From: an uncultured Flavobacteriaceae bacterium
GTDB taxonomy: Bacteria; Bacteroidota; Bacteroidia; Flavobacteriales; Flavobacteriaceae
Reading direction: 5' to 3'
Assembly: GCA_947495135.1 (NCBI GenBank)
Contig: CANLXN010000011.1
Location: forward strand, 1 to 64,000
DNA length: 64,000 nucleotides
The translations under genes were made by a program, and so were the position numbers. Position 1 is the first letter of the stretch. Every line of letters begins with the position of its first letter. Shown one piece after another: positions 35,739 to 43,744 of this stretch. Below the pieces are notes generated by a model. That model made no database searches and was not told the origin of the DNA. It saw only the letters and a list, made by a program, of their open reading frames with translations.

Positions 35739-36227
35739 CTATGCATTCACAATAACAGCATTGGATAACTCTTCTGCAGTAGGAGTTTCGAACCAAGTTT
35801 CCATGAATTCGAAATCCACTTCAGAAACTTTAAACTCAAAGGTCTCTCCTTTATCAAGATTTCGTTGGATAATACGCTGTCTCCTCACCTCTTTTGGAAT
35901 ATCAAGAAAGTGTAATCTACATTCAATTTGGTTGGCTTCGGCAAAAGCTCTGAACTTATCCCGATGCGATTTCTTAGAAAGTCCTAGATCCAAAATTGCA
36001 TCCACTCCCGCGTCATTAAGCTGAAGAATTAAATTGGTTATAATTGTTTCTGCTCGTTCAATGCGCTCTAAGAACCATGTTAGTCCGTCGCTTTCAGTTT
36101 TATCCATTAAAAACAACGTCTTATTCCATTGATCGATAGAGAAAATAACGCCTCCTATTTTCTTTTTTAAATGAAGGCCATAGGTAGTCTTTCCAGAACC
36201 GGTATTACCAACTATTAGGTGTATCAT
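35739..36227 (-). CDS. P-loop kinase-like ATPase (AAA_33 type)
   Basis: 162 aa. Walker A GNTGSGKTT sits at residues 7-15; the pattern SIDQWNKTLF and a final FLDIPKEVRRQRIIQRN with paired arginines (lid) are those of small nucleoside/nucleotide-type kinases grouped as AAA_33 or zeta-toxin-like. Substrate unknown; possibilities include a small-molecule kinase. It is 19 nt upstream of nothing obviously related: the next gene on the same strand encodes a secreted amidase. Confidence 0.75.
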   Translation of the reverse strand: MIHLIVGNTGSGKTTYGLHLKKKIGGVIFSIDQWNKTLFLMDKTESDGLTWFLERIERAETIITNLILQLNDAGVDAILDLGLSKKSHRDKFRAFAEANQIECRLHFLDIPKEVRRQRIIQRNLDKGETFEFKVSEVDFEFMETWFETPTAEELSNAVIVNA

Positions 36228-36246
36228 TTTACAAAGTTACATTTTT

Positions 36247-36915
36247 CTATTCTTCATCAAGCCACTTGTAGACCGGTTTAATAGAAGGATAGTCCAAAAA
36301 GAAATCGGATGGGTAATAAATAAGTGTGTCTTTTTTAAGATAGAATACGTGCTCACTTGGTACTTTCATTTTGGTCATAGACAAAAGGTACCTATTGTTG
36401 GTTGTTTTATTCATGAGTTTATAAAGAAATTCTGAGCAATAAAGTTGGTCATTAGACTGGTTATCGAATTTATAGTCGAACTGAATATTCTGTTGTATTA
36501 ACTTTGAAATCTCGGTCTCCATTTCGGCAAGTTCGGAAGTAGAGAAATTTTCTAATTCCCAAATAGCTAAATAGTTATACTTATCGTCTTCAGAATCTAA
36601 GAAACTATCTAAAGACTCGGTGAGTACGTGTTGTCCATTTTGTGGTTCCGTATTTACATGGTATATGCGAAGTGAGTCCTTAAAAATACCCATTGCAACA
36701 TGGGTGGCATGGGCATCTGTCTTATTGTATTGTTTGGCAAAACCTCCCAGCTTCGTTTCGGATCCTCTTAAGATAAGATAGAGACTACTTTTATTATACT
36801 CTACACTTTTAGCACCCCTTATTAAATCGGTTGAACCTGTTTCACTGGTGGATCGCATTCCAAAATAACAGGCGGCAGATAGGAGTCCGATAATTAGAAA
36901 TTTTGTGATGTTCAT
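36247..36915 (-). CDS. YiiX/YebB-like NlpC/P60 superfamily papain-like amidase
   Basis: 222 aa with an N-terminal membrane anchor or signal (about 5-20). The permuted papain-like core shows the His in THVAMGI near residue 75 and the Cys in QLYCSEFLYKL near residue 160, the order typical of YiiX/YebB-type proteins rather than classic NlpC/P60. These act on amide bonds in cell-wall peptides, lipids or proteins; many are not characterised. It lies just downstream of a gene for a glycine-zipper lipoprotein, separated by a terminator. Confidence 0.8.
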   Translation of the reverse strand: MNITKFLIIGLLSAACYFGMRSTSETGSTDLIRGAKSVEYNKSSLYLILRGSETKLGGFAKQYNKTDAHATHVAMGIFKDSLRIYHVNTEPQNGQHVLTESLDSFLDSEDDKYNYLAIWELENFSTSELAEMETEISKLIQQNIQFDYKFDNQSNDQLYCSEFLYKLMNKTTNNRYLLSMTKMKVPSEHVFYLKKDTLIYYPSDFFLDYPSIKPVYKWLDEE

Positions 36916-36926
36916 AGTAGTTATTT

Positions 36927-36978
36927 AAAAAGGCCCCTTTTCTAAGATTATACGAATAAAATCAATCGAAAAGGGGCC
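36927..36978 (-). terminator. Terminator of the glycine-zipper lipoprotein gene
   Basis: On the minus strand an 11-bp GC-rich stem (complement of 36968-36978 and 36932-36942) encloses a 25-nt loop and ends in a T-run (complement of 36927-36931). Confidence 0.88.
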
Positions 36979-37002
36979 AATTATTAGTTAAGATGGTATG
37001 TC

Positions 37003-37698
37003 CTATTTCCCGTCACCAGCAAACCAACCAATAATTCCACCTATAATAGCTCCACCAACTCCGCATACAGGTCCGCAAAGACTAGTTCCAATAGAAGCTC
37101 CTAGAATAGCTCCTCCAAGCGCACCAGCAACATTACATGGTGCAGGCTCTCCATTGATATAGCATCCCTGACGAGAATCTGCAGATAATCCCATTCCAGC
37201 CATGTAGCTAGCGGCAATTTCATTAGCGTGTAAAAGCAATTTCTTCTCAGCCTTTGGAAGTGCGTTGAACTCTTCAATCTCTTCTAAGTTTTCAAAAGGT
37301 CCAGCCTGTGACATTTTTACAAGCGTAGATTTTGTGAATTTGCTGAAACTTGTTCTTTCATCAAGTACTCTGGCCATTCCAACTTCTTTAGAATACAATA
37401 AGGCATCCGCAATCTCATTCGCAGCACCTTCCTCTATTTCACCATCGTGTCCTACTAAATCTGCATAGTTATTTACGGTCGATTGATCTAAAGGTAATTT
37501 TGGATAGTTCTTTCCAATTTGTTGGTCCAATTTTCTCGTTGCTTCATAGTAATTAAATCCTTCTCCTTTAAATTCATTAGGATTCTCAAAGCTTAAATCT
37601 GAGTTTTGTTGGTTCTCAACTCTATCGTCTTCTTTGGAGCAGGATACTGCAAAAATTGATAGAAAAAATATAGCGGTCATTGTATAAAAAACTTTCAT
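37003..37698 (-). CDS. Lipoprotein with C-terminal glycine-zipper, bacteriocin-like tail
   Basis: 231 aa. Signal peptide with lipobox FAVSC (residues 16-20). Residues 25-170 are helical and charged; from about 180 the protein becomes Cys-, Gly- and Ala-rich: GCYINGEPAPC, then GALGGAILGASIG, CGPVCGVGG and AIIGGIIGWFAG, resembling the membrane-inserting tail of class II bacteriocins or a glycine zipper. No known family is assigned. Its own terminator and a decayed copy 400 nt upstream suggest a recently duplicated locus. A toxin or surface-pore role is inference only. Confidence 0.65.
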   Translation of the reverse strand: MKVFYTMTAIFFLSIFAVSCSKEDDRVENQQNSDLSFENPNEFKGEGFNYYEATRKLDQQIGKNYPKLPLDQSTVNNYADLVGHDGEIEEGAANEIADALLYSKEVGMARVLDERTSFSKFTKSTLVKMSQAGPFENLEEIEEFNALPKAEKKLLLHANEIAASYMAGMGLSADSRQGCYINGEPAPCNVAGALGGAILGASIGTSLCGPVCGVGGAIIGGIIGWFAGDGK

Positions 37699-37857
37699 AA
37701 TAATGTATTGTTTAAAAAAAATGCCTACTCATGCGCTTTTCGGCTTCCGCGACTTATTTTATAGTGTAAAAAGTGTAACACTCTTAAAATAAACCTGCGA
37801 CGTCTTCATCATGAAAAATTTTTATATCTTTGTCTCGATTTAGACGCAAGTTTATTT

Positions 37858-37940
37858 CGGTTTTAGCGAACCACGAGAGCTTCTACCTAGTAGAGGCTTT
37901 CTCTATTTTGGAATATATACTATTTCATTGGCAGTACGAA
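37858..37940. repeat. Duplicated palindrome-bearing element, copy A
   Basis: Contains TTTTAGCGAA, the palindrome TCTACCTAGTAGA followed by GGC, and TATATACTATTTCATTGGCAGT. The same order recurs at 38309-38390. Each copy sits upstream of a glycine-zipper lipoprotein sequence. Apart from this and the copy-B region, 37740-38104 shows nothing else. Confidence 0.5.
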
Positions 37941-38104
37941 TTTCATTAAATTTCTTCTTTTATACTAGCCTGTTACAGCGACTTGTTTTTTGTTACCCTA
38001 TATTTTCAAAAATATTTTTATTTTTTATATTTTTTATCATCAAACCATCACAGATAACTGACATACAGCTTTTTGTGATAAATAAAATAATGTAAAAAAA
38101 GTAT

Positions 38105-38296
38105 TTATTTCGAGAATACATCCACCACTACTCTCACAATAAAACCCACAGCTCCTCCTATAATTGTTCCAGCCACTGCGCAAATATCACAACCTCCAAC
38201 GTCTATATCAGCTCCTGCTAGATAACTATGAGCAATTGCATTTGCGTGTATAAGTATTTCTTGCTCATTCGACGGAAGGTTATTAAAATTAGGAAG
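38105..38296 (-). pseudogene. Truncated copy of the glycine-zipper lipoprotein gene
   Basis: On the minus strand a 63-codon stretch ends with a stop and reads LPNFNNLPSNEQEILIHANA, then IAHSYLAGADIDVGGCDICA and VAGTIIGGAVGF. It matches the C-terminal third of the intact protein at 37003-37698 (FNALPKAEKKLLLHANEIAA, then CGVGGAIIGGIIGW). No start codon or signal peptide remains. Confidence 0.75.
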
Positions 38297-38308
38297 CAGT
38301 ATATTTCA

Positions 38309-38390
38309 ATTTTAGCGAATTTCAAGTATTTCTACCTTGTAGAGACGATCGCTGTTTTGTGAAGGAAACTATTATATAGGCAGTGTAATT
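38309..38390. repeat. Duplicated palindrome-bearing element, copy B
   Basis: Contains ATTTTAGCGAA, the palindrome TCTACCTTGTAGA and ACTATTATATAGGCAGT, matching copy A in order and spacing. It lies directly before the truncated lipoprotein copy, which shows that the upstream region was duplicated with the gene. Confidence 0.5.
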
Positions 38391-38494
38391 AAGTCGAAAT
38401 TAAATGGTTAAATTCTATGGTTACCAGTGCGTATCTATTATTACCAGAGTTTTATAAAAAAATAAACGCAAGGAGATTCAAATTTAGAAATCTA

Positions 38495-41206
38495 CTAGTT
38501 CTTTCTTCGGTAAGCGGCAAAACCAAGTATGGTAAATAAGAGCAGGGCAAGAAGAATCCAAGAAGATACCGACATAAACTGCGTTCCAAAATTGATAGAC
38601 TCCGTATCTCCTACTAAAATAAATGAAGCCCAATAATAAGGAGAAGCATCGGACAAAGAACTAGATTCAATATAATCCAGTTTAGCACTTCTTAGGGATG
38701 AGGATTTAGTTTCCCCTTCTTTCAATTTTGAATAAAAATGCGTCATAATAGATGAAGTGGATTTATCGTTCACGTTCCAAAGAGACGATACGACCGAGTT
38801 AGCTCCTGCGTAAAAGAAGCCGCGTGCTAAACTTAGAACTCCTTCTCCTTTTGCGTGTTCCCCCAAAGATGTTTTACAAGCACTTAAAACAATTAACTGA
38901 GCATTGTTTCTGGTAAGGTACAATTCATCCATTTCCAATTTAGAATCTTTAAATGCAATCCAAGGGTTTACCCCACCTTCAGCATGGGTCGCCAAGTGAA
39001 TAATTGAATAATCTTGTTTTGTATTTAAGAATATTTCCTTTTGAGCGTCACCGTCCATTAGTACATCACCTTTCATAATTAGTTGAATGTCTTCCACTTC
39101 GCTTTGTGTATGCGGCAATGCGCCCAACCCATTGTTAAAGGTCTTAGGGCATAACGCCAAAAATTGTTTAGAAGCAGTTCTAGAAAGTGTTTTATTGTGT
39201 TTGAGAAATGCCCATGAATAGCCATAACTCAATTCAGCATCTTCTAAAAGATAGGTTCCATCTTCTAGAGAAGTAACCAATGCCTCAAAAGATAGGTATT
39301 GAAGTTTCCCATCGGGAATGATCAATATTTTCTTACCAAAGAGTTTACTCCGAAGTTCTTTGGAAGGGAATAACTTTAGGTAAAGGGTATGAGCTATTTT
39401 TAAATATTGTTGTTGTTCGTTTATAGATTCAAAGGGTCTGGAGATTGTATTTTGATAATCCTCCAATAACTTTTCTACTTCCTCGACCCCTTCAACTTCA
39501 AAAATTTCGCTGGAACTATTCGTTATTCCCATGCCAAAAATAACATTGGATCTGTTGTCTCTTTTATTCCACAAATAAGAGATAATAATCGTCTCATCAT
39601 CCAAGGTGTTTTGGGCATCTTTTAATGAAAATATCTTTGTCTTTTCATCCATGGTCTTGAGATGCGGGTAGTTTTCTTTTGTATGTGCTAACAGCGCTTC
39701 GTATTCGTGCTGCAAGTCGAAAAGAGCGTTTTGATATTGTGCGCGCTTAACCGAATTTGTTTCCGTAGCTATTCCTTTTCTTTGTTTCAGTAAAAGTCTT
39801 CTCAATTCAGCCTCCCGGTCAATCAATGTATCTGAAATTTTCATTTTTTCAGCATTTGTAAGAATACTTTCTATCAGCAACAAGGCTTTATTCTTTTCAG
39901 TAAAATAAAAAGCGAGATCTGGTCTGTCTAAAAGTTTACTGCAGGAAACGGCCTTGGCGTATACATTAGATGCTTCCTTTCTCCAAAGAAATTTCGAATC
40001 CTCATTGAAAACATTCCCCTGGATAGAGGTAACCAAGGAATCTGCTAATTGTAAATAAGACAATGCTTCTAAGGCGGTGTTTTTATTTTGTTCTGAAAGT
40101 TTCATCAAAACAGATGCCTTTTTTGTCAACGCCCAAAGCGTCACAAAAGGATCGGTTGAAGAACTGAGTTCTATGAGTTGAGGCAGTTCTTTATAAGTGC
40201 TCTGTTTCCCAATACCAGCGGCTAAAGATCGCTCTATATAAGACAATGCTTCTTCTGGTTTTTCTTTATGAGCGTAATAGTCAAAAATTAGGTTATTCAC
40301 TCTTGCTATATTGTTTTCATTTTTACAAAAAGGCAATCCTTTTTCTAAATAGAAGATGGCGCTATCGCTCACAATTGTATTGTGTAAACTACCAACATTA
40401 GCGTAGAGACCGCATACTACACTGGAATCGTTTAAAGAAATCGCTTTATCAATGTGTTTTTTGTAATAATCGCTAGACTTTTTAAAATCGAATGTAGAAA
40501 TGTTATTGTAATAACTAGCAAAACTATTGTAGAGGCTGTAGTAATCGCGTTTTGAAAGTTTGTGTTTTTTACTTAAGCTCTCTACTTTTTGAAGCAATAC
40601 TAACTTCTTTTCCAAGCTCTTAGGCGTATTTACTTGCTCATAAACCACAGCAAGGTCTAAGTAACGTTTAATCAATATTCTATAATTACCAGCCTCTTTA
40701 AGTAACTGAATACCTTTTAAGTAGAAATCGATTCCCTTATAAGAATCACCTAATTCGTGATAAATCTGTCCCATTTGGCAGTACGCCAAATCTTCTTTAC
40801 CCATCTGCAACTCCACATTCTTGTTATAAAAAATCAAACCCTTTTCTAACTCACCTATATTATAATGGGCTTTCCCCATATTGTAAAGGGCTCCTGCATA
40901 ACTATTATTTACAATTTTTTGATCTTCATACACCTCAATTTCTAATAGACCGTATTTAATTGCTTTAGAATACTGTCTTTTTCTATAAAATTTTATCGAA
41001 TAGTCGTGGGCTATTTTAATGGATTCCATAAAATTGGAATTCGCAAGGCATGCAGAAAAAACACTGTCGATTTGTTGCTCGTTTTGAACTAGGTTTTCGG
41101 TAGCGACAAGTTTTTGGTAAGTTTCAAAAAAGTTTTGGCTGCAAACCGTATGCATATTGCACACCATCCACAGCCAAAATAAAATTATTCGTATGTTTTG
41201 AATCAA
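38495..41206 (-). CDS. TPR-CHAT protease (caspase-like) with C-terminal membrane anchor
   Basis: 903 aa. A signal peptide (1-23) and ten or so TPR-like repeats (about 30-430) precede a coiled-coil/linker (about 440-560) and a CHAT domain (about 590-865). The catalytic dyad is visible as His741 in HLATHAEGG and Cys777 in VLSACKTSLG, followed by GEGVLSLARGFFYAGA. A last helix (about 875-897) ends in RRKN, so the protease domain should be on the extracytoplasmic side. CHAT proteases cut protein partners after specific sites. The gene overlaps a lipoprotein gene by 4 nt, and lies opposite an ECF sigma/anti-sigma pair. Confidence 0.88.
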   Translation of the reverse strand: MIQNIRIILFWLWMVCNMHTVCSQNFFETYQKLVATENLVQNEQQIDSVFSACLANSNFMESIKIAHDYSIKFYRKRQYSKAIKYGLLEIEVYEDQKIVNNSYAGALYNMGKAHYNIGELEKGLIFYNKNVELQMGKEDLAYCQMGQIYHELGDSYKGIDFYLKGIQLLKEAGNYRILIKRYLDLAVVYEQVNTPKSLEKKLVLLQKVESLSKKHKLSKRDYYSLYNSFASYYNNISTFDFKKSSDYYKKHIDKAISLNDSSVVCGLYANVGSLHNTIVSDSAIFYLEKGLPFCKNENNIARVNNLIFDYYAHKEKPEEALSYIERSLAAGIGKQSTYKELPQLIELSSSTDPFVTLWALTKKASVLMKLSEQNKNTALEALSYLQLADSLVTSIQGNVFNEDSKFLWRKEASNVYAKAVSCSKLLDRPDLAFYFTEKNKALLLIESILTNAEKMKISDTLIDREAELRRLLLKQRKGIATETNSVKRAQYQNALFDLQHEYEALLAHTKENYPHLKTMDEKTKIFSLKDAQNTLDDETIIISYLWNKRDNRSNVIFGMGITNSSSEIFEVEGVEEVEKLLEDYQNTISRPFESINEQQQYLKIAHTLYLKLFPSKELRSKLFGKKILIIPDGKLQYLSFEALVTSLEDGTYLLEDAELSYGYSWAFLKHNKTLSRTASKQFLALCPKTFNNGLGALPHTQSEVEDIQLIMKGDVLMDGDAQKEIFLNTKQDYSIIHLATHAEGGVNPWIAFKDSKLEMDELYLTRNNAQLIVLSACKTSLGEHAKGEGVLSLARGFFYAGANSVVSSLWNVNDKSTSSIMTHFYSKLKEGETKSSSLRSAKLDYIESSSLSDASPYYWASFILVGDTESINFGTQFMSVSSWILLALLLFTILGFAAYRRKN

Positions 41207-41625
41207 TCTTCGTTTTTACAAGGTTCAAAAATAGCGGCTCTTTTTACGTCGCAATCGCTTTCTTCATCTTCACAGTCATCTGTTTTAATAGGTAAATCAC
41301 TGTCCTTTTTACACAACGGACAATTAATATACCATATTTCACTGAATTCATCATCACATGGGGTCCAATCTAATAAAATATCCAAATCGACATAATGTTG
41401 CCTAATTTTAGTTTTACGTCCTTCAGATACTGAAGAATAATAGGTAATCTTTACATCGACAATGTCGCTTCTTGTAGAATTATTCTCTTCTACAATCTCT
41501 ATGTCTAGAGAATAATCTGCTGCGCTCGTTAGAAGCTCTTCAGTACTACTATCTTGACTACAACTGGTTAAAATGAGGATTGAAAATAGGAAAATTAATT
41601 GAATGGTTTGATTTACTTTTTTCAT
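41203..41625 (-). CDS. Cys-rich lipoprotein B, paired with the CHAT gene
   Basis: 140 aa. A lipoprotein signal ends in LILTSC (residues 17-22). The mature protein is acidic, with cysteines in CDDEFSEIWYINCPLC and a C-terminal block DLPIKTDDCEDE..AIFEPCK. It is a paralogue of the next gene upstream (41681-42097): the C-terminal blocks are nearly identical. Its last four bases overlap the CHAT gene start. A role as CHAT substrate, inhibitor or activator is inferred only from position and the shared C-terminal motif. Confidence 0.8.
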   Translation of the reverse strand: MKKVNQTIQLIFLFSILILTSCSQDSSTEELLTSAADYSLDIEIVEENNSTRSDIVDVKITYYSSVSEGRKTKIRQHYVDLDILLDWTPCDDEFSEIWYINCPLCKKDSDLPIKTDDCEDEESDCDVKRAAIFEPCKNED

Positions 41626-41680
41626 GATTTACGAAATTGATATGGTTAATAATAATACGCTTGGTAATTTTAAACTGATC

Positions 41681-42097
41681 TTATTTTTTACAAGGTTCAA
41701 AAATAGCCGTTCTTGCTACATCGCATGCATCATCTTCGTCCTCGCAGTCGTCTGTTTTAATAGGTAGATCTTGATCACTCTCACAGTCCTCACAATGCAC
41801 AATCCAGATATCGCTAAAAGGATCGTTTGGACAAGGAGACCAAGAAATTAAAACACCTATTTGTATATATTCATCTCTTATTTTTTGTTTTCGGCCTTCT
41901 TTAACATGAGGATAATACGTTATTTTGGCATCGACAACTCCCGAGCCGGCTCTCATTGTATTTTCGGAAGAAATTTCTAGGGAATAATCTGCAGAATTAG
42001 TTTGAAATTCTTCAGTACTAGTGTCACGACTGCAGCTAGTAAAAAGGAGAATTGAAAATAGGAAGGTAAATAGGAATGATAAATTAAATTTGTTCAT
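41681..42097 (-). CDS. Cys-rich lipoprotein A, paired with the CHAT gene
   Basis: 138 aa, first gene of the leftward operon. The lipobox is LLFTSC (residues 17-22); the mature part is acidic, with CEDCESDQDLPIKTDDCEDE and AIFEPCKK at the end. It is a paralogue of the 41203-41625 gene; the DNA around the C-termini is also similar, so the duplication is fairly recent. Six cysteines suggest disulfides after export. No known family was recognised. Confidence 0.8.
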   Translation of the reverse strand: MNKFNLSFLFTFLFSILLFTSCSRDTSTEEFQTNSADYSLEISSENTMRAGSGVVDAKITYYPHVKEGRKQKIRDEYIQIGVLISWSPCPNDPFSDIWIVHCEDCESDQDLPIKTDDCEDEDDACDVARTAIFEPCKK

Positions 42098-42153
42098 AAT
42101 TGTTGAAAATTAATAGTTAATGATAATTCACCCTACCGTTCCTATTATTTTAT

Positions 42154-42188
42154 TTTGTTACCCATTCAAATATAAAAGTTTAATTTTG
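42154..42188. promoter_or_regulatory. Overlapping divergent promoters between the CHAT operon and the ECF sigma gene
   Basis: Rightward: TTG (42155-42157), 23-nt spacer and TAATTTTG (42181-42188), giving a short leader to the sigma gene ATG at 42207. Leftward: an exact -7 box TATATTTG on the minus strand (42167-42174) precedes lipoprotein A by about 70 nt. The two promoters occupy the same 35 bp. Confidence 0.5.
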
Positions 42189-42206
42189 TCTTAGAAGACC
42201 TAATAA

Positions 42207-42770
42207 ATGAAGAATAACCTCCGCTACTTAAACGCTCTATTAACAAGCAACTCTAAAGAATTAAAAGAACTCTATTCGGAAAACTTTCCAAAAGTAAAAA
42301 GCTTTGTTCTTCAAAATAAAGGGCAAGTGGCAGATGCAGAAGATATTTTTCAAAAGGCATTGGTACAAATAGCCGTTCGTTACCGCCGAGAAAAATTTGA
42401 GATTACCTCTAGTTTTGAAGCATATTTATTCACTGCTTGTAAAAATTTGTGGCGGAGAGAGCTAAATAAATCAAAAAGATGGGTAACAACAGATAGTGAT
42501 TTGGAACGTGGAGGTGAAGAGCATGATGAAGCACTCGCACTTCTAGAACAAAAAAGATGGGAATTGTTTGGCAAAAACCTCGAATTAATCTCTGAAAATT
42601 GTCAGAAAGTGCTAAAGTTGTTTTTTGCTAAAGTTTCTTATGAGCATATAGTTGAACAATTAAACTACAGTTCAGAAACAGTCGCAAGACAACGCGTTTT
42701 TAAATGCAAGGCGAAATTAACAGAACTGATAAAAAATGACCAAAATTATCATTCATTGACCCAATTATGA
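42207..42770 (+). CDS. RNA polymerase sigma factor, ECF (sigma-70 family)
   Basis: 187 aa. Region 2 includes VADAEDIFQKALVQIAVRYR (core binding and -10 recognition) and AYLFTACKNLWRRELNK; region 4 spans about 125-180 (ENCQKVLKLFFAKVSYEHIV, then ETVARQRVFKCKAKL), with its helix-turn-helix. It is slightly longer than many ECF factors. The stop codon overlaps the start of the next gene by four bases. That gene encodes a membrane protein with the form of an anti-sigma factor, so the pair is probably a stress-signalling unit. Confidence 0.92.
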   Translation: MKNNLRYLNALLTSNSKELKELYSENFPKVKSFVLQNKGQVADAEDIFQKALVQIAVRYRREKFEITSSFEAYLFTACKNLWRRELNKSKRWVTTDSDLERGGEEHDEALALLEQKRWELFGKNLELISENCQKVLKLFFAKVSYEHIVEQLNYSSETVARQRVFKCKAKLTELIKNDQNYHSLTQL

Positions 42771-43564
42771 ATAATCCAGATCAACAATTAATTGAACACT
42801 TTTTAAGAGAGGTCCTTTCAGAAAAAGAAAAAAAAGAGTTTTTAGAAAGAGTAAAAACGGATCATGAATTCCGTAAAAAATTCCTTTTTGAAAAACAACT
42901 TTTTGAATCGTTAAATGAAAATGATTGGAGCTTTATTGAACATGAAAATCTCGACGAAGTACAGACCTACTCTGCACTTTTTAAAAACGATAAAACAAAA
43001 GAGTTAAGGCAGGTGCTAAAAGAAGTACAAGTCGAACAAAACAAGCCTGTTAAAAAGAAATCGAGACAATGGTTACTTTATGCAAGTGCTGCCGCAATAG
43101 CTATTTCGCTTTCGGTACTTTCCTTACTAACCAATAAAACAAACAATAACGAATTATACGCCAACTATTTAGACATTTCAGAGCTTCCTTCTCTAAGTGT
43201 CCGTGGAGATAATAGCAACGAACAAATGATTACTGTAGAGCAACTTTTCAAGAAAAAAGATTATAAGAACGCACTACCCTTGCTTGAAAAAGCTTTGAAT
43301 ATTTCAGAAAGAAATAGGGCCACTCTATTTCTTTACAAAGGAATTTCTGAAATGGAATTAAAAAAATACCAGGCCGCAGAAACTACTTTTAACACACTTA
43401 TTAATAGTGAATTAATGGATGCTCCCAAAGGCTATTGGTACAAAGCACTGCTTTACCTAAAAATGAATAATAAACAGAAGTCTATTGAGGTCTTAAAAGA
43501 AATTTCTACAAACGCCTTCTACAATCATCAAAAAGCAAAAAAACTACTCAAAGATTTAGAGTAG
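42767..43564 (+). CDS. Anti-sigma-like membrane protein with TPR domain
   Basis: 265 aa. The N-terminal 90 residues are helical and polar, like zinc-free anti-sigma domains (LREVLSEKEKKEFLERVKTD). One membrane helix (about 103-122, LLYASAAAIAISLSVLSLL) separates it from an extracytoplasmic region with two or three TPR units (about 165-260). It overlaps the sigma gene by four bases. The layout suggests that the TPR region senses an outer signal, perhaps by binding CHAT products or lipoproteins, and releases the sigma factor. This chain is inference. Confidence 0.8.
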   Translation: MNNPDQQLIEHFLREVLSEKEKKEFLERVKTDHEFRKKFLFEKQLFESLNENDWSFIEHENLDEVQTYSALFKNDKTKELRQVLKEVQVEQNKPVKKKSRQWLLYASAAAIAISLSVLSLLTNKTNNNELYANYLDISELPSLSVRGDNSNEQMITVEQLFKKKDYKNALPLLEKALNISERNRATLFLYKGISEMELKKYQAAETTFNTLINSELMDAPKGYWYKALLYLKMNNKQKSIEVLKEISTNAFYNHQKAKKLLKDLE

Positions 43565-43594
43565 ATTCTGAACGCGGATTCTGTAAGATATGAT

Positions 43595-43623
43595 AGGCAT
43601 ATAATTAAATTATATGCCTTTTT
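43595..43623 (+). terminator. Terminator of the sigma/anti-sigma operon
   Basis: AGGCATATAATT pairs with AATTATATGCCT and is followed by T's; the loop must open a few A-T pairs. No other gene lies in 43624-43744. Confidence 0.8.
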
Positions 43624-43699
43624 ACTTTAAAATAAGTTAGTTACGCGCAAAAAACATCCTTTATTCTATAAGCGACTTCATTATAAGTTGTCAACATAA

Positions 43700-43731
43700 T
43701 TTGGTTAACTTGGAAATATTCCATAATATTG
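43700..43731 (+). promoter_or_regulatory. Candidate promoter of the dnaE-like gene
   Basis: TTTG (43700-43703), a 20-nt spacer and TAATATTG (43724-43731; one mismatch to TAnnTTTG) lie 13 nt ahead of the start codon. Confidence 0.55.
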
Positions 43732-43744
43732 GACTATATCCAAA

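Noticed and set aside
36247-36915. The papain-like amidase and glycine-zipper lipoprotein as one operon
   Set aside because: A strong terminator with a T-run (36927-36978) separates them, so co-transcription is not supported.
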